Assembly: GCA_020744225.1 (NCBI GenBank)
Contig: JAGMWG010000010.1
Coordinates: forward strand, 682,001-746,000
Reading direction: 5' to 3'
DNA from: Paraphoma chrysanthemicola
Taxonomy: Eukaryota; Ascomycota; Dothideomycetes; Pleosporales; Phaeosphaeriaceae
Length of the DNA: 64,000 nucleotides
Shown: positions 21,386 to 31,915 of the stretch, one piece after another
How positions within the stretch are numbered: the stretch's first letter is position 1
Layout: each line of letters opens with the position of its first letter
Made by a program: the position numbers and the translations under genes
Notes under the pieces: model-generated
The model's input: only the letters and a program-made list of their open reading frames with translations
The model's database searches: none
What the model was told of the DNA's origin: nothing

Positions 21386-22561
21386 TTAGAATGATCGTTT
21401 CTCTCCTTCGCATTCAAACCACCACCGATGAACGGCGTCGTTGCCAAAGTCATAGCCATTCGCGTCGATTTCCCTTATTTCAATCGCAACCTCAAACCCC
21501 ATATCTATCTTTAGACGCACGTTGATCTCTTCCTCGGAGTATTTGTACGTGTCCATCCGCTGGAATAGCTCCGAAAGGAAGCATATCACCCCCACGACTT
21601 CATCATTGCTGAAGTCCATGCTCTTACCCAGCTCAGCAAGGGTCAGATGGTAGCTCTCGGCTGAGTCTCCAAGCTCATGGTGTGAATTGTCTCGACCATC
21701 TAGATATCTCGTGCAGAACGCACGCACTACATCCTGATAGACTTCTTGTGAAGACTTGGTGTAATCGACTTCGACGCGCTCGGTAGCGTGAACAAGCCCC
21801 ATGAGGCCGTAGACTTTGTCGCGCGGATCGCCGCACGCGTTGCCGCTGAACAGCTGAAGGCAGGATGGAAGTCCTATGCCGACTTGACAGGCGTATGTGC
21901 TCCGATGATGGATAAGTGCGATTGCGGTATACGGCACTCCCCTAGTCTCCAGCGCCCGTGTGTTTTTGAGTGCGGTTTCGCTGAACTGTGACCAAGGAAC
22001 CCAAACATTGCCACCCACAAAGACGCCTACTTCCGGAGGAAGCAGAATCTCTTGTATGACCCATAGTCGAGTAAAGTAGGGATGTTTGAGCAGCACTGCG
22101 AGTGCGTCGATATCCGAGGTAGCTTCAAAGTCTCGCGCAGCTTGCATATACTTCTTCGATAGTCCTCCGAGCCACATGATAACAGATGAGCACCGCGTGT
22201 AAATGGAGGACATGAGACGCACTTGGTGGCTCCGCTCTAGTGTATTCTCTTGATCGATGCATAGCTGATCAACCCAGAGATATTCATCCCCGTTGCAAAA
22301 CTCTTCCAGGAAACGGTAAAGTTTCTTTCTGATGTTGAGAAGCCTACCTTTGGCGAGAACGACGCGTGTTGGAGGCGGCGCACCCCACATGTAGGACAGA
22401 GTGGTGAACGGTGGAGCCTGGTCCAGATCAAAAGAGGTGAAATCGCAGTAAATGTTGTTTTGGTCGTCGCTACGGACTTTGACTAGCCGAATCTTCCGCT
22501 CGCTGGAGTCGAGGGGGATATGCCGGTAGGTTAGAAGACTAGGGCCCGATGCGTCCTCCAT
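21386..22561 (-). CDS. HET-domain protein
   Basis: Single exon of 391 residues from the ATG at 22561 (MEDASGPSLL). The HET domain spans roughly residues 55-200: FTTLSYMWGAPPP, then YLWVDQLCIDQENTLERSHQV, MSSIYTRCSSVIMWLG and FTRLWVIQEILLP. CGDPRDKVYGLMGLV and DYTKSSQEVYQDVVRAF follow, as in heterokaryon-incompatibility proteins. HET domains trigger regulated cell death on allorecognition or related cues. The frame is intact with all core motifs. It resembles the shorter HET gene at 46.9-47.8 kb in motif order and linker sequence, so the two are probably paralogues. Confidence 0.9.
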   Translation of the reverse strand: MEDASGPSLLTYRHIPLDSSERKIRLVKVRSDDQNNIYCDFTSFDLDQAPPFTTLSYMWGAPPPTRVVLAKGRLLNIRKKLYRFLEEFCNGDEYLWVDQLCIDQENTLERSHQVRLMSSIYTRCSSVIMWLGGLSKKYMQAARDFEATSDIDALAVLLKHPYFTRLWVIQEILLPPEVGVFVGGNVWVPWSQFSETALKNTRALETRGVPYTAIALIHHRSTYACQVGIGLPSCLQLFSGNACGDPRDKVYGLMGLVHATERVEVDYTKSSQEVYQDVVRAFCTRYLDGRDNSHHELGDSAESYHLTLAELGKSMDFSNDEVVGVICFLSELFQRMDTYKYSEEEINVRLKIDMGFEVAIEIREIDANGYDFGNDAVHRWWFECEGEKRSF

Positions 22562-23223
22562 AGTTTGATGATTGCCTGCAGCGAAATTTGTAGTTGTGGA
22601 CGAGCATCGCTGTGCTCTCGACGATCTGCTGTAGAACCACCTGTGTTGGTAATAGCGACAATGAGCAACCAAAACCTCTCCGACCTTGACTAATCCAACG
22701 CTACTGTGCGGTAATGATTGAGCCCCAGATGGTATGGTTTGAGCAGGGCGTATGTACCGCCCAGTGTCTTTGATGTATGTGTGTGTGTGTGGAATACACG
22801 ACATGGATTTCGTGAAGGTGGCATGGGTGGGTCGGAGTCGTAAAATCCCTAGCGCGGGACGATCGTGACTTCCTCTCGACGAGATGACCAACAAACATAT
22901 TCGTCTCAAACAAAACACACTTTCACGCGAATAAAGGACGCAGAATGGTAAAGCCTAACCTCATAATTCGTCTAACAGAGCAATGAAGCCCGCTTTTCTA
23001 GTGTCAAGGTCATAAGTCATAAATGTGTCGTAAGAGTGAGGCAGCCCTCATCGAGAGCATGCCGACATAACACTCGGGATATCTGAAGAGACAAATCCAA
23101 GCCCCCTTCATCCTCATTACTTCGTGCTTTTTTGTACAGACTCCAAGAATGTGCCTGATAACCAGTTGTGCGATGCGTTCATGATGTCGTAAGGTCGTGC
23201 CATGTACAAGTATGCTCAAAGTA
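22562..23223. other. Intergenic with short GT repeat
   Basis: About 660 bp upstream of the HET gene and downstream of the Byr4-like gene. It includes a short GT microsatellite at about 22779-22790. No gene is supported. Confidence 0.5.
22779..22790. repeat. Short (GT)6 microsatellite
   Basis: Six consecutive GT dinucleotides upstream of the HET gene. Probably a simple-sequence tract without function. Confidence 0.7.
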
Positions 23224-25920
23224 TTAGTATGCTGATGCACCAGCCGATGCATTCGCCGCGAAGTCTCGAATGGCCCACTTCCAGCCACCTCTGTGCTCGC
23301 CCTCGTCGCGGAAGCCGCCAAGCCAGCCCTCTGTTCTGCGACGCCAGATGGCTTCTTCTTCACGCTGCCGGCGGATGAAGCCAGGACCGACATCAAACTC
23401 TTCGCCAACAAAGCTGGGATCCTGCACGTCAGGTGACCCGACACCTCCCGGCGCATTGCTTCCACCAGCAAGGCTTTCATTGTCTTTGAAATCCTCGATG
23501 CCAGCGAAGGGATCCTCGTCGTCATCCAGTTCAGAAGGAGATCGAGGGTCATTGGAGTGCCGCGCAGCTTTGAGCCACTTCATCTTGACAGGATCAAAAA
23601 CCATGCGACCTTCGTGTAGCACACCGCGCGGTGCCGAGATTTGTGAGATTAGAGCTGGTCGTGGAGGCGATGGGACCGGCATGGGTACAGCAGCAGGTGC
23701 TGGTGCAGGTGCGGGAGTGGGAGTTATTTTGGCCATGCGGGACGAAAAACTCTTCTGGGCGGCATGGATAGAAGACAATGCAGTGTGCGAAATTGAGTGA
23801 GAGCGATCATGGGGTCGGTTAAGCGGATGACCTGGCGGTGCAAAGGTCGGAGTGCTCGCTGTGGTCAAAGCAAGAGTCGTTGTCGATGTGTTAGGCAGGG
23901 TGAACGACACCAATGCCTCCTCGTTGCCTTCCCAGCGTTGCATCGTGGGATTATATACCATGCCTTTCTCGTCTGGGCAGGGTAAGCCAGTGTTTGCGAT
24001 GGGGTCTTCGGAAATCCACTTACTGTGCGTATATGGTTGCGTCATTTGCCTGATCAGCTGTGGCTTCTGACCTGAGCCTTTCTTCTTGTGAGCAGTAGGG
24101 CTGGTATGCGGACTTCGAGCAGCAACTTGGGCGGCCCAGCTCATGGGCCGAGGTGCAATTGGGCCATCGCCTCTTATCCTCGTACCTGCCAATCGCTGCT
24201 CACGTGCGTTCCTACTAGCTGCCGTGTCTCGCGCGAATCGTGGCGTGTGATCCATCTTTGGTGGACTGCGAGGCGTCTGGGGCATGGGCGTCGCCATCCT
24301 GTCTGGCATTGGCAGACGCGAGTTGCTAGGCTGGTGTCGAAGCGACTTGTTGCTTGCAACGTTGCGCGGCACTTTCTCAAATACCTTCTCCTTGGTTGCT
24401 GAGGTAGGCAGGTCGTCGAATGAATCCAGCTCATGACCATCGCCGTAGTTGCGCTTGCGCTGTGGTTGCGTCAACTTCTTGGGCGGTGGATGGCGCGCCA
24501 GAGCAGATGGCGCAAGGTCTCGCCTGATGCCCGCTCGACTAGGTGTTTCTGACTGCGGCGCATTGGACATGCGCGAGTAGGACCTCATCGAGGGTGACTG
24601 CGGTCTGCGAGGATCTGAGTCGCGGCGGAGTTGAGGCTGCGATGTCTTAGACATGACATGATGCGACTGCGCAGTTGAGCTGCCAGCGGGTAAGAAGGGG
24701 ATGTGGCCTCGTGCAGGATTGAGGTTGCTGCGCAACACGGGCGCCGAGCGCTTCGCTCGCAAAAGCTGTGCGCTGGTAGTTGTGGGCATCGGTCTACTGG
24801 TAGTCTGCGTGGACGCGCCGGTCTCGTAAACAGGCGTCAGTCGTGAGCGACTTGACGAAGGCAGCGGGCGAGGGATCCGTGATGAGGCCGGCCGGTCTGT
24901 GAATGTGATGGTAGTCGCGGGACGGGCAGCTGGAGGCGCTGCTGTCTTGGCCGCCGGCTTCTTCACGACGACATTGCGATTCAGCGTGAGCTTGCCGCTG
25001 TCGAGCAGCTCGGGCCCGTCAAAGTCGAGACCGTCCAGGAAGTCTTCCTCGTCGTCTGCAGGCTTGGGCTTGGGTGATGGCTCGATTGGACTGTCCCACG
25101 AGAGTGCTGCTGGGCTTTCCTGGAATGGCGACGGCGTCTGCTGGGCATGTGGCGACGGGAACTCAGGAGTCGGCATTGATGTTGGCGCAGAGGTGGGCGG
25201 AAGCTCGCGGTGGTGCTGCGGCGGCAGCGGCGAGGCGTCTGGAGTCGGCAGCTGGGTTTTCTTGAGCTTCTCGAGGCGCGCATTGAAGTCGAGCGGCTCG
25301 GTCGGGAGTACGAGGCCATTGAGGTCGTCGTCCTCGCTCTCGAGCGTCATGCAGCTACCCAGGCTTGGGCTCATGGCCGACACCGACGAGCTGCGTGCGC
25401 CGCGGGCATCGCGTCGCGTGCCAGCAAAGCGAATGCCCAGGCTGCCCTCGCCCCAGTCGTCGAAGTCGTCCTGGTCGTCGGCGGGCGTGTGGGGCGCGGG
25501 CGCCTTGAGCTTCAGTCCTTGTTGTGCATTGCTGGGGAGCTCCAGGTCGTTGCCCCAGTCATCGTCGACTTCGATTTTGCGCGTCGACTTCTTCTTTCCC
25601 AGTCGCTTGATGGTTCCGCCCAGGAGCGCCGACGACGGGACGCTGGTGGGGATCGGGATGCCGGCCTGCTTCGCGGAATGGATGGCGCGGTTGGTGGAGA
25701 GGTCGTCGTTGGGTGTGAGCAGCACCTGCCAGTCGTCGTCGCCCGTGTTGGATTCGGAGCGGACTGACATGCGCGACGACAGGCTTTGTATGGCCGCGTT
25801 CTTGAAGAGCAGGCCGTCGCTCTCTTCAAAGTCGCCGTCGTCCCAGCTCTCGAATTTGGACGTGTTGGATGCATTGCTGGCCATCGAGGCCATGCGCGAG
25901 GCAAAGCTCCTTTGAGCCAT
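23224..25920 (-). CDS. Byr4/Bfa1-like septation-network regulator
   Basis: Single exon of 898 residues from the ATG at 25920 (MAQRSFASRM). Near the N-terminus are SKFESWDDGDFEE and an acidic region with VDDDWGNDLELP and DDFDDWGEG. The middle is Pro/Ser-rich. The C-terminal region has paired motifs, KGMVYNPTMQRWEGNEEAL and GRMVFDPVKMKWLKAARH, which I associate with fungal Byr4/Bfa1 proteins. In fission yeast Byr4 works with Cdc16 as the two-part GAP for the Spg1 GTPase and restrains the septation initiation network at the spindle pole body. That role is by family. A stop-free antisense frame inside the gene is an effect of base composition. Confidence 0.78.
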   Translation of the reverse strand: MAQRSFASRMASMASNASNTSKFESWDDGDFEESDGLLFKNAAIQSLSSRMSVRSESNTGDDDWQVLLTPNDDLSTNRAIHSAKQAGIPIPTSVPSSALLGGTIKRLGKKKSTRKIEVDDDWGNDLELPSNAQQGLKLKAPAPHTPADDQDDFDDWGEGSLGIRFAGTRRDARGARSSSVSAMSPSLGSCMTLESEDDDLNGLVLPTEPLDFNARLEKLKKTQLPTPDASPLPPQHHRELPPTSAPTSMPTPEFPSPHAQQTPSPFQESPAALSWDSPIEPSPKPKPADDEEDFLDGLDFDGPELLDSGKLTLNRNVVVKKPAAKTAAPPAARPATTITFTDRPASSRIPRPLPSSSRSRLTPVYETGASTQTTSRPMPTTTSAQLLRAKRSAPVLRSNLNPARGHIPFLPAGSSTAQSHHVMSKTSQPQLRRDSDPRRPQSPSMRSYSRMSNAPQSETPSRAGIRRDLAPSALARHPPPKKLTQPQRKRNYGDGHELDSFDDLPTSATKEKVFEKVPRNVASNKSLRHQPSNSRLPMPDRMATPMPQTPRSPPKMDHTPRFARDTAASRNAREQRLAGTRIRGDGPIAPRPMSWAAQVAARSPHTSPTAHKKKGSGQKPQLIRQMTQPYTHSKWISEDPIANTGLPCPDEKGMVYNPTMQRWEGNEEALVSFTLPNTSTTTLALTTASTPTFAPPGHPLNRPHDRSHSISHTALSSIHAAQKSFSSRMAKITPTPAPAPAPAAVPMPVPSPPRPALISQISAPRGVLHEGRMVFDPVKMKWLKAARHSNDPRSPSELDDDEDPFAGIEDFKDNESLAGGSNAPGGVGSPDVQDPSFVGEEFDVGPGFIRRQREEEAIWRRRTEGWLGGFRDEGEHRGGWKWAIRDFAANASAGASAY

Positions 25921-26500
25921 GCTTGCGCGAAGTTGTGGTGCAGATATGGGTGGGCGAGGGCTGCAGGTACAGGTTTGGTGCGCGAAGTGAGGTGGCAGGT
26001 GCGCTAGCGAGGAGGTCGCGCTTGCTTTTGCGGCGGTGTGCGCGAGGGGTTCGCGCAGCAGTCCATGCACTCAGGAACAGGGACCCTGCGTGAAGCGTCG
26101 ACGATGCGCGCACGCTTTCCCCGCGATGATGATTAGGGCTTTGCTATCGATAGACGGGATAAGAATCAGTACACCATGGACGCTCCAGCATCAGTGCATG
26201 CGCTGCAACACCGGCGACAGGCAGTTTGAGTGGAGCCACCTTTTATAGACGCGGCGCTGCCTGATCTGCTGCCTGCTTCATCCACGCAAGTAGCGCCTAT
26301 AAAGTTTGCATCCATGCCCTTTCACTGCATCAGCTGCTCCGCGATATTGCCCTTCCAAGGTTGTCTGCCCTTGAAACACACGGGCCCGGGTTCTGTCGAC
26401 TTCTGTAACGCGCAAAGCCTCTAGCGCGCCATCCCCGAACGCGTGACGACAACTACCTTCCGGCCAACCTTCCCCGACAGATCGCGGCAGGATCCCCAGC
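25921..26500. promoter_or_regulatory. Bidirectional promoter region
   Basis: 580-bp spacer between divergent starts of the Byr4-like and XRCC4-like genes. No specific element is identified. Confidence 0.35.
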
Positions 26501-27602
26501 ATGCCTGATCGTCACATCGTGTGCGTGGAGCCGGCGAGCGGTCGCGGCGAGACTGTCGTCGTTGAAGTGCAGCAGGAGGGCAGCCACGTGCTCGACGTGC
26601 GACTAGTCGGCTGCGAAGGGGAGAATCCATATGTGACTACGCGTAAGATTGGCATTCACCTATGCCGACGCTCGCAATAATAACGCGTCTCTAGTAAGAA
26701 AACGTAATCTTGCCAGCCTGAAGCAAAAGTTCAAGGGCAGTGATGAGGAGTGGGCGAATTTACTGTCCCACTTCCTGCTGCAGAAACCTGCACCGGAGAA
26801 CAGTGCCATCGTAGAGGGTGTTCGGCTGGTCTATACGTTGAAGGACAGCATGACCCTGTCCTTCCGACAAGATGTCCAGGGCATCAAGGTGACACTCGGT
26901 GAAATCGTTCTACCAAAAGATGATGAGTTCGAATTCAACCCTTTCGAATGGGCTCAGGCTTCAGCTACCGCACATGCGCAGACATTGCGAGAGCTGGAAG
27001 ACCTCAAGGCCAGGGTCAACACCGAGCAAGTCACAATCGCCAAGCTCAGCGCACAGCTGGATGACTTCATCAAGACCAAGAACGAGACAGAGACTGCAAT
27101 GTTGCAGCAGTTCATGGAGCTTCTGAATGAGAAGAAGCGAAAGATACGTGACCAGAGCCGCCTCTTAGCTGGTGCTACAGTCGACAAGTCTGCTGCCACA
27201 GCTGTTCAGTCGGCCCGCCACCCACGGAAGGCAGGGACATCGCGCCAGTCGAAACGAAAGGCACCCGCACCAACAGCTGAGCCAGCTGCGCGGGAGTCTG
27301 ACAGTGATCAAATAGAGATTGATCAGGCCAAAGAAGAGGAGCAAGACGAGGATCTTCCAGAGGCCACACCCGAGCAATCAGACGAAGAGACTGACGAGGA
27401 AGAGAACGCTGCTTTACCTCGAGCGAAGTCGTCTGAAACATTGGGGTCGTCACAGGCTGCAAAGGAAGAAGCAGAGAATGACGGCCGCCCACCCCCGAAA
27501 CGCGAGCTGCCGTTTGGTCGACCAGCAACGCGAAGCAAACAAGCGGAAAAACGATCTCCATCGCCGGCAGAGGAAGACGAGACTGATGACGAGGAGTTAT
27601 GA
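26501..27602 (+). CDS. XRCC4/Lif1-like DNA ligase IV accessory protein
   Basis: Exons 26501-26642 and 26695-27602 give about 349 residues. The short first exon (MPDRHIVCVEPASGRGE) and the 52-nt intron are inferred; the join gives YVTTLRKRNLASLKQKF. The N-terminal 110 or so residues fit an XRCC4-type beta-sandwich head (LVYTLKDSMTLSFRQ, GIKVTLGEIVLP, FNPFEWAQ). A long coiled coil follows (LEDLKARVNTEQVTIAKLSAQ, LQQFMELLNEKKRKI). The tail is acidic and basic with low complexity, ending in DETDDEEL. XRCC4/Lif1 proteins scaffold DNA ligase IV in non-homologous end joining. Assignment rests on head-plus-coil architecture and short motif similarity. Confidence 0.75.
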
Positions 27603-28755
27603 GAGCAGTCTTGAACTACATGGTGGCTTGTCCATCAACAGCAAACAAAATTCGAAATCAATTTAGTCATTCAAAACATGGCCAACAAAGACTACTCGCT
27701 ATCTCACATGTGTAATTATTATTTCACGTAGTGATGGAAGTTTAGAGTCCTATAGTGCAAGGAGCGGTGATCCAATGCCGCCGTCTTGGCTCACCTGTTA
27801 GATTTGACAATGCTGCATTACAGAGGCCCAAGTATCTTCAGAGTAGTTTTCCAGTTTTCATTTTGTACAAGATGTTCTGGGGCTTTTTAGCGGTCTCTGA
27901 ACGGACGTAATGAGAGAAGCCGTACTTAATCGACCGGGCACGGCTTCGGCCGAGACCTGGTGATGCGGCCGTTGAGCTTGTCAATCCACGTTGATCTTAG
28001 CACAGACCCCGGGGTCTTTTGACGCCGCCTAACGTGATGAGGACGTGTGCAACCGCGCAGTCTCAAGGAGGGCGCATGCAATCTGTGTTTGACCCGGCAG
28101 GAGTACGAGTGGGACCTGATCTCGTGCACGCACTCAGGCCTGGTAATGTATGCATGACGCAATTGAAGACACGATATCGTAGAGTACCCGAAGAGGCAGC
28201 ATCGGGAGTCGCGAACGCCAGCCAATAAGGGCACCAGCAACATCCTGGCACCAGATCACTCACGAACATGCCGCGATACCTCACCCACCAACCACTACTT
28301 CTCCACCAACAGTCGCCCACTACCGCACACACCGGGCCGGCCCTCGAGATCTAACCGCATTGCCAAGCGCCGGAAATCCGCATCTGCTCCACGCGCAGGC
28401 GATGGTGGACTCCTGTGAAGTGCGTCCCGCGTGCATCGGAGGCTGAAGTTCGCAGACCAGGTGAGCCCGCTGATGTCCTCGCATGGCAGCTTGCAGGTGC
28501 GGTTTGTCGCTATAGTGCTCACTATTGTCGTAGACGGGTCAATCCCACCTACACGCTTTCACCGCTCTCGCGACCCGGCTCGCGCGCCTCACCGCAGCCC
28601 TATACAGCCCCGCCGCGACTCTCACCTACCCGCCGCCTTCGACCTTCATGCGTCCTCTACGCTCTCCCATCGCCTGCACATTACACCTACTTCGGCCTGC
28701 GATACTCGCGACACCCGTGGCCGAGCTCCACCTGCACCACCACAGGTAGCCTACC
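27603..28755. other. Intergenic
   Basis: About 1.15 kb between two plus-strand genes. The last 300 bases are C-rich and likely promoter or 5' UTR of the next gene. No gene supported. Confidence 0.5.
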
Positions 28756-31228
28756 ATGTCGGGCCCTGAGCGACCTGAGCCGACGGTGGAGACGACGCGC
28801 TCCCTCAAGCGCAAGAGCCTCTCCCAAGACGACCAAGATGACCTCGATGCGCTGGACAAGGTCTTCAAGCGCATAAAGGCAGTGGCTCCGCGGACGCCCT
28901 ACATTCTTTCTACGCCATCACTATACCCGTACCCCTACCACTCGCAACAAGAGGCCAATGCCTGGATGATGGGGCGGCTGTGGCACCACGACGAGGAGCA
29001 TCTGCAGTACAGGACATATATCTATCGCGAACCCTGCCAGGACTGCCTCGAGCTGCAGGCTGGCGAGGACGACGACCCACAACCCGAGCCACCCGATTCA
29101 CAGGCGTCCAACAATGGCGGCCAGACGGCGAAGCGAAAGTTGAACTTGTCAGCCTTCAAGGTGAAGCAAGCGAACGGCACTGTAACACCAGGCTCTAAGA
29201 AGGTCTCACCCAACCTCCCACCGATCAAGGTTGCACAAGCGCAAGTGAACGGGGTCAAGAAGCCCGAAAGGAAGGCTGCTGGAGATCGGCAGCCGGAGCT
29301 GAAACCGCCTAAGAAGTATGATACGCGACTGCTTAAAGCGCAACTTGGTGCTAATGATTATAGGGACCCGGACGAAGCCCGTAACGAGCGTGGGACGTCA
29401 AAACCTACCAATATCACAGTTTGCGAATCGCAACCACGACCAAGCTCACCCTCGCGCAAGAGTGATACCGCCGATGCAAAGGCCAATGTTGACAAAAGCA
29501 GCCACTCGAATGGCACACCACACAGCCTCCCCCCCATGCTATCCCCAATTCACGAGCCTCCTAGCAACCCCTATGGCCTTCCAAATATTCTATCGCCGAC
29601 CCTCCCGTCGAACATACAGGCTGAGCTGGACAAGATAGAGGTTCAGAGGAAGCGAGCAGAGTCCAACGCGTCAACCTCCTCATCGGATCGCAAGAGTCAG
29701 ACGTTGGCAGCCCCCAAGACGCGTGTGGACAAGTCCACTGAAGCAGTCAAATCTGAGCCTCGAATACGATCCGTGTCGATCAATGGAAAGTCGCCAAATC
29801 TCGAGCCTACAAAGCGAAAAGAGGACACAAATCCGACCTTGATTGTTAAACTCAAATTCTCGAAAGCGAAAGTGCCCATCGTCAGGCAGATTTTGCGTCT
29901 TCCACCAAAGCGAAACGCCGTTGAGAAGAAGGATCGACAAGACGCTCGAGACACGCCACTTGGTTCACAAGAGAAGAAATTCGAGGAGGAGCCCAAGAAG
30001 AAGAAACCCATCCCAAAGGTTGCTGCTCGCCGATCAGACAACACCACACCAGTTTTGACTCCAAGTACAAAACCGGCTGCACTTCCCCCCACGACGGTGA
30101 AATTGCCGGAAAAGAGACCTCGCGCTGATGACGAAGTGGCCTCTGCCGTTCCTTCGAAACGTCCCAGAGCAGCATCATCTCAGGATCGGCCAATCACACC
30201 CATTCAACAAGGCACTTCGTCACCTTCGCTCTCCGTCAAGTCCAGTGCCCAAAAGGCTCAGTCCCAATATACTACTCCAAAGAACAACCTCAAGACAATC
30301 AGTATGTTGCGCACCAATTCTACGGAGAGCAATGATTCAACACCCGGCCGTTCAGCAGCCACCCCAGCTGGAAACAAATCTGAGTCTAAGAGCGGCCCGA
30401 CCTCTGCACCCTCAGCGAGCAAGAAACAAGCTGATGCTCAACTGTTGGCTCAAATGTCGATGAAGCTGAACCAGATGGGCCGAGCCTTGAAGCACAAGGC
30501 TACGGAGATCCTCACAAAAAAAGACAAGCCGATCACAAAGCAAGACGAGAGACTTGCGGCCGTTACCAACATGGAGTGTATATTGTAAGTCACACGTCGC
30601 AGAATTCGAGACTATACTTACATGGCCTAGGTCGTACATGGTAGCGTACTATGTCCAGGACGTTTCGCTGCATACCCGCGGCCGAGGCAGCGAAGTCGAG
30701 CAAACCTGGAAGACGCTTTTACCGCTTTGTGCCTCCTACGCTCGTACTACAAAAGACTTCAAACATCTCGACGGCTTACGTTCTTATCTGAGCTCCGTCA
30801 TAGCTTCCGCCATTTGCACTCATGTCTCTCAGCGCGCAGTCACATCACGAAATCACGATTCTCCTCAAGACATCCCCCCTGCAGACCTTGCCAAGCAGCA
30901 CTCAGCACTCACGGCCAACTTCGCTCTTCTGTCCGACCACACCATGAAGATGAACCAACACTATCAGGACGCTCGAATTGCGCTACCTTTCGAAGATATT
31001 CAGTCATTGTACAAGAAGACGTTCGCTGGGCGCGAAACCAACCCTAAGCTGGTCAAAGAGGTGGAGAGAATCAGCCCTACACGCATGACTGGTCCTTACT
31101 TCCTCCCAATCTCGAACGACACGACGCCGATCCAAGCCGCTCGATTTGGACTCAAGTTTCTGACCGAGTACTGTGAGAAGGAAAGGCTGGAATACAGCTT
31201 GCGCGTCAACCTCGACAAGCCTGAATAG
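28756..31228 (+). CDS. Possible AFF4/Ebp1-like elongation-complex protein
   Basis: Exons 28756-30584 and 30631-31228 give about 808 residues; the 46-nt intron has a GTAAGT donor and a TAG acceptor, and the join gives NMECILSYMVAYYVQD. The N-terminal 100 residues hold a conserved-looking segment (DDLDALDKVFKRIKAV, ANAWMMGRLWHHDEEHLQYR). A 450-residue Ser/Pro/Lys-rich disordered region follows. The C-terminal 260 residues are helical: QLLAQMSMKLNQMGRALKH, then the join above, EVEQTWKTLLPLCASYARTT and a closing FGLKFLTEYCEKERL. This layout recalls the C-terminal homology domain of AF4/FMR2 proteins and fission-yeast Ebp1, a partner of Ell1 in transcription elongation. The match is from pattern only and could be wrong. 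Confidence 0.6.
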
Positions 31229-31915
31229 ATGGACATGCTGCTCCTCGAGACTTTACGGCCGCCATCTCACACACCATATCATTTATACACAGGCACACTA
31301 TTGTCATGCCTACGGCACATCACCAGGACGTCCATCAGATTTTTTCCCTTATTGCTACTTTAGCGACTTTTCATTTGGCAAAATTAGGCATCGGATTTCG
31401 GGAATCTAGCTACATATCTTTTGTTTCATCATCGGTGATACCCAGGAGGACTGGATGGCTTTTTATTTTGTGTGTGCCCCAGGACCACCTCTCGATTTGT
31501 GTTTCCTTTTTGCTTTTATGGTACTGTGGCGGAGATTTCGAGTGTACAAAATATGCGGGAGGAAGTGGCCATATCCATGGCCAATGGGGGTGCATGGGAG
31601 GTGCATTGTGCGTTCTTACATGATATGATAATGGCAGGCATGGAATTGCATGATTGCGAGTGTTAGTGCGAGTTGCGAGATAGTGAATGGAATCGTGTTT
31701 AGAGAAATGAAACTTTCACCAAAAGATGCCTGTAACCTCGAGTAATTGAATAGTGAACAGTTCATTTTCATTCATCATATCCATCATGACGAAACTAACA
31801 TGCAGATCATCCTACTTGAAACCAATCAATAACGCCATATCCAACCCAGCTGCTTCGAAAAAGGGAAATCCCATCATTATCATTCCTCATGCCCCATCTC
31901 TCGACCCGCTCACGC
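31229..31915. other. Intergenic, convergent 3' ends
   Basis: About 690 bp between the stops of two convergent genes. T-rich, with no gene supported. Confidence 0.55.

Noticed and set aside
23010..23552. 180-codon minus-strand open frame
   Set aside because: Overlaps the 3' end of the Byr4-like gene in another frame and has no family motifs.
24899..25915. 338-codon plus-strand open frame
   Set aside because: Lies antisense to the Byr4-like gene; low-complexity Ser-rich sequence mirrors the coding strand composition.
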